Source: Cyclina sinensis (lineage: Eukaryota > Mollusca > Bivalvia > Venerida > Veneridae). Taken from it: 64,000 bases of DNA. Below are positions 59,962 through 64,000 of the stretch, piece after piece. Every line of letters starts with the position of its first letter. The first letter of the stretch is position 1. The position numbers and the translations under genes were made by a program. Location: contig JAAONU010000010.1 of assembly GCA_012932295.1 (NCBI GenBank), forward strand, positions 27,711,348 through 27,775,347, given 5' to 3'. Under the pieces are notes generated by a model, which was given only the letters and a program-made list of their open reading frames with translations, ran no database searches and was not told the origin of the DNA.

Positions 59962-60534
59962 GGAGGTAAAAACGTTCGGATTTGAAACCAGGCTACAGGC
60001 GACTTCATTCTGGAAAAACGTGTTATTGATGATAATGCTCAGAAGTCCTGATGCATCGGTTTCAGATGAACATGTCCCATGATTTGGTGTCGTTTGAAAG
60101 CACTTGGCATAACTCCAGCCAAACGGATCAGAACACCACGTACTTGGATCAGTATTCTGCCATATTGGGTTTTTAAATTTGTGAGTTTCAACAATTTCAT
60201 CATACATCTTACTACATATTCCACTAGGGCAGATCCTTCGGCCTTTTGGTTTGCTTCCAAAGCAGTTGTTATGATGGTTTTGCTTGCATCTGTTCTTAGA
60301 ACATTGCCCAGATGCTGCATGTTCTGGCAACACATTTTCTAGTCTACATAAATTGCACTGAGCCAGGGATCCATGTGGCAAAGCGCTTGTTATTTTTTGT
60401 ACAGTTTTGTCACGATGTTTTACGACATGACCACCAACAAATGTCTCTAAACCTTCCTGCAAATATTCCAGACATTTAGCTCCACGCACCCAGTTCTTAT
60501 ATTTGGGTTTATTCAATTCTTCGTCGATGTCCAT
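59962..60534 (-). CDS. exon 1 of NLR-like protein (CXorf38/DUF4559-like domain)
   Basis: ATG at 60534 gives MDIDEELNKPKYKNWVRGAK and so on for 191 codons to donor acctcc|gtaaga (phase 0). I chose this ATG because a good acceptor (aatttatttcag) sits 15 bases upstream; a farther in-frame ATG at 60600 would lie in the intron. Family features are NW..GAKCL..L..GL..FV (14-33), a Cys/His cluster (C60, C63, C78, C83, H87, H88, C91), ETHKFKNPIWQNTD (116-129), W133, W140 and AKCF (143-146), and GLLSIIINNTFF (163-174). These match the CXorf38-type (DUF4559) region, whose biochemical role is not established. The Cys/His cluster may bind metal. Confidence 0.85.
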
Positions 60535-60549
60535 ATTTTTCGAATTAAA
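60535..60549 (-). other. 5' UTR part of NLR exon 1
   Basis: Fifteen bases lie between the acceptor (AG at 60550-60551) and the ATG. The upstream UTR exon and promoter were not identified. Confidence 0.5.
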
Positions 60550-60551
60550 CT

Positions 60552-62227
60552 GAAATAAATTATCATGTTGTGGTAGGATGTCTAATAATAAAAAAGGCAA
60601 ATGACATGTAGCTACTTCCTGAAATTTTTACGAACTATGTTTAAATGAATGAATAAACAATTGACTGTAGAAGAAATCGTGCAGTTTGGTCAAGACCATG
60701 ATACAAGTTTGATATGACTAAAGATTATCAACAGTTTCTATGTTAAACGATTAATAAACAAGGCTGAATTTATTAAGCTATTTCATTAATTATTCTATGA
60801 TGATCAGGATACTATTTACAAACGGGTTTACATGGTTCCCAAATATCCCTCTTGCAGCTGTAATTTTCCTAGTTTTAAGAAAAAAACAAGTACGTACTTT
60901 TTTTAAGTTTGATATTTTAGCACTTAATAGATAAATCCGTCTATCTTTGTTTTTTTGTACTACAGTGAAATCTAATAAGAATTTGTCAATCCGTAGCGCC
61001 TGTGCATAAGTTATGTAGTGCGTACAGGCACAATTTATATAAGGCTAATTTTCTTGTATGTCTCTTTATGTTTAACTATTAATGTTTTTTTACTGAAGAA
61101 GGAGAATGTTTAACCGACATTAAACATTCCTGATAAGTTTCATCAACACTGATTAACGTAAGTGAAACAATGAAGATGATAAAATATAATTATATTGAAA
61201 AATGCAAGGAAACGCAACCTCAGTAAATATTTTAAAATAAGTAAGAAAATGAAGAACTTTTAGTGTAAACATAGTTAAATATTGCAGTTTTTGTTAAATC
61301 AGGAGCCATAATTAAGGTACAATTGATTCGTTTAAGCCCACGGAGAACTCAGTTGAGGTCTTTTGACCGTATATATTTAGTTCATGTCACAATAAATTAA
61401 CAAACTAAATCATACCCATTATATATTCTTTAAAAGGTATGGCTATGTTTACGAGAAACTAGCAACAAAAATACACGGCAGAATATACCAGACTTATGTC
61501 TTTTTCTGAAACGGAAACGTAAATATTGACACATCTTTATATGAGATGAAAGAAAGAATTGTAATGTACTGGTCATCTTTATTAAACATAATCTTGTTAA
61601 GATCTGCTAAATTATTAATTGAAGAATGCATTTCCATGCTTTACAGACAAGAAGAGGAGTTCTTACAGTTGAACAAAGGCTTTTTGCATTTGCAGAAGAA
61701 TTCAGTTACTATGATAATTATTATAGTGCTTTGTCGTTTGCATGTACCCCACTGATATCATGATATAAAGTTTTGTGCTAGGTGATGTGTGTTTTAGGTT
61801 AAAGATAATGTGATGATTTACCAATCTTTCTAGATACGTTTATTTATCTCTGTACCGCAAGCGGATTTACCAACGCCCACAGTAGAGATTAGTTATATTA
61901 GGTTTTGCAAGGTACAGAAATCATCTGATTTAAAAGACATACTCAGTGTAAAGTCAGCACCGGCACAGAATAAAATAATAATACCAGTATTTATTTTCAA
62001 TTTTAAAGCAAAAACAATGCTCCTTATTTAAAGACCAATTTAGAAAACAACGTTTACAACAGCTTCACTATATAAGCCAGAACCTTTTGTGTCACCTTTA
62101 TTGTACAAAAAGACGCATCTGCTTTACTAATCATGCTACATTGTAAGGGTCTGATGTGATTTCATCGGAAAATACTTAGTAGTAAAAGGCATGATTCTAA
62201 TTTGTAAGTCAAAGGTACATACGTTCA
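60552..62227. other. region 5' of the NLR coding start
   Basis: The NLR 5' UTR exon and promoter should lie here or beyond, but I cannot place them. The plus-strand frame at 61546-61755 has no supporting feature. Confidence 0.35.
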
Positions 62228-62780
62228 TTCCCAGTAAATGTATTTGCTAATTTCAGAGATAGTGTTTCATTTCCAGTTAATGTATTTACTTATTTCAGAG
62301 ATAGTGTTTCATTTCCAGTTAATGTATTCACTAATTTCAGAGATAGTGTTTCATTTCCAGTTAATGTATTTGCTAATTTCAGAGATATTGTTTCTTTTCC
62401 AGTTAATGTAATTGCTTATTTAAGAGATAGTGTTTCTTTTCCAGTTAATGTATTTGCTTATTTCAGAGAAAGTGTTTCTTTTCCAGTTAATGTATTTGCT
62501 TAATTCAGAGATATTGTTTCTTTTCCAGTTAATGTATTTGCTTATTTCAAAGATAGTGTTTCCTTTCCAGTTAATGTATATGCTTATTTCAGAGATAGTG
62601 TTTCTTTTCCAGTTAATGTATTTGCTAATTGCAGAGATAGTGTTTCTTTTTCAGTTAATGTATTTACTAATTTCAGAGATATTGTTTCTTTTCCAGTTAA
62701 TTTATTCACTTGTTTCAGAGATAGTGTTTCTTTTCCAGTTAATGTATTTACTAATTTCAGAGATGGTATTTCTATCAGTT
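62228..62780. repeat. 42-bp minisatellite, about 13 copies
   Basis: The monomer reads tttcagagatagtgtttctt, ttccagttaatgtatttgct, aa. The length is a multiple of three, so a 206-codon plus-strand frame (62430-63050) stays open through the array with a repeating 14-residue unit; it is not a gene. Confidence 0.95.
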
Positions 62781-64000
62781 AGGAAACAAAGTGATTTTTG
62801 TTTTTTAGTTTTCCAGGATTTCTTTACTTGTTGCAAAAGTCTATTATACTCAAATCACCGCATACTTGCACAGAGTTGCAGCCAATGTTTAAGACCTATT
62901 ATTGCCATATTATTTTTATTCAGACATTTTATTGCTAAGCAAAACAATATGTGTTTGCTGAAAGACAATAAATATCAGGTATACACAATATATAACATGT
63001 TTGATACATATCTGACATTCAGAAGGCTTTCCTGGCCTCTATCTAAATAAATTGTTTAATGATCCTTTATTCAATAAGGTATATTTGTCTAGTAAAGAAA
63101 ACAATGTGGCCTTTATTATCTTTTATTAGATACAGAGACTTCAGCTTTGGGGTTTTGAAAGAAGATATGTATAACAAAAGCTATCATTTTGGGCTAATGA
63201 TAGTACAAGACAGGGCAGGACCAGACAAAAATGATATTTGACAGACAGAAAGACTACTGCTCTTAAGCTTATCTAATATGTTTTTAATGGATGTCATATC
63301 TTGCAGTTGTAAGTGCAAAATCGACAACTTTCGACAACAACTGTTTTACTTCCTAATAAAACAAGCTATGATGAAAATTTCACAACCCATTATTGTTTAT
63401 TAGTTCTATGAGTTTTAACATTGCATATGACATTTTTATGATTTTGTTATAATGTGATTTTTTCTGTATAATATTTCATCATTGTTTCATAATATATTAT
63501 CATTATTTCATGATATTTTTCTGGACCATTATAAAATAAACTTTCATGTTTTAGAAATTATATTTGTCTTGAATGAATTTGTGTACATGTATAAATATTG
63601 GTTTCATGTATTTTGTCATTTCAACTTCTTGTATGTTGAACAGTTTAGTACTGTGATGTAAATGACATTTTTCTGTATTATTTTTCTGTATGGACATGTT
63701 TGGTAAATCTTTCGTATAAAGTTTTGTATTGACGTTTTTAAGTTTAGTAAATTTTGAGTTGATTTAAAATAAACATTTTTTTTTAGAATTTCACATTTCA
63801 TAACTACTCTTAGTCAAAAATATTACTTAAACATTAAAAGTTTATCAAGTTTCATCTTGAGATTTCCTGCTTAATGGTGACACTGATTGGTGATAATTAA
63901 TCTCAAAAGCTCTTGGCATAGCCAACCTGGAAGAACGACAGACACAGGAAGCCAGGAGTGATAAGTTGTCACATATGAAAGTCGGTTCAAAGAAAAAGGT
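62781..64000. other. AT-rich right edge
   Basis: T-rich sequence with AATAAA-like strings (for example near 63534 and 63768) but no exon that I can support. Confidence 0.4.

Larger units (their letters stand above)
47969..60549 (-). other. gene model: HEPN-like/coiled-coil/NACHT NLR-like protein, 6 coding exons
   Basis: Six minus-strand exons (59962-60549, 59503-59661, 58571-58978, 57710-57746, 57430-57495, 47969-50484) join without a frame break into 3759 coding bases, 1252 residues. Order: CXorf38/DUF4559-like region with an R-x4-H motif (1-244), charged coiled coil (245-380), short linker (381-415), NACHT NTPase (about 490-850), divergent C-terminal region (to 1252). NACHT proteins are STAND NTPases that oligomerise on sensing a trigger, and many act in immunity. 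The N-terminal region is normally the effector or adaptor; here that would be a putative HEPN RNase-like fold. The ligand is unknown. I found no upstream promoter; a 5' UTR exon must lie above 60549. Confidence 0.85.

Noticed and set aside
62430..63050. 206-codon plus-strand frame
   Set aside because: Mostly a 42-bp minisatellite read in triplets; the tail after it has no recognisable domain.

Overview
The window reads as AT-rich nuclear DNA of a bivalve-like mollusc. Three things point there: short exons with GT/GC-AG introns separated by kilobases of repeats; interspersed repeats of the 'caaagggcaataact' type with internal tandem units, familiar from bivalve genomes; and gene families (antistasin-type inhibitors, NACHT proteins) typical of molluscs. 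The species assignment is inference. There are no bacterial features. Most computed open frames are chance or repeat-driven.

Layout. 1-20.5 kb is almost entirely repeats: foldback elements at the left edge, a tandem-cored element at 2.0-3.7 kb, a 52-bp minisatellite at 7.0-8.8 kb, a 47-bp minisatellite at 11.3-11.8 kb, a diverged duplicated block (about 12.5-14.3 against 16.3-17.1 kb) and a TIR element at 18.7-19.4 kb. 20.5-24.35 kb holds six minus-strand exons, each ending in an antistasin-like six-cysteine module. The five internal ones are symmetric phase 1-1; the sixth, at 22.3 kb, is a terminal exon with stop and poly(A) signal. A 51-bp minisatellite (24.8-26.6 kb) follows. 27.8-31.2 kb contains more tandem-cored elements with a nested foldback and a SINE. 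34.8-43 kb carries exons of an unrecognised minus-strand gene, a decayed Helentron (Pif1-type helicase joined to an endonuclease, 38.3-39.3 kb), three tandem-cored elements and a SINE with a perfect 12-bp target duplication. 44.4-45.4 kb is a Tigger/mariner-like element containing another tandem-cored repeat.

The main gene occupies 47.97-60.55 kb on the minus strand. Six coding exons join in frame into a predicted 1252-residue NLR-like protein: a CXorf38/DUF4559-like N-terminus with an RNEIMH (R-x4-H, HEPN-type) motif, a coiled coil, a NACHT NTPase and a divergent C-terminal region ending in CSII. Its 6.9-kb last intron holds a hAT-like element and a tRNA-derived repeat; one of its introns appears to use a GC donor. 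This HEPN-like/NACHT pairing is the most interesting biology here, because it resembles fused nuclease-NTPase immune proteins.

The non-coding repeats look like one mobile-element ecosystem: the tandem-cored elements have inverted ends and 3' hairpins, as expected of non-autonomous Helentron-type elements, and a broken Helentron coding region lies among them.
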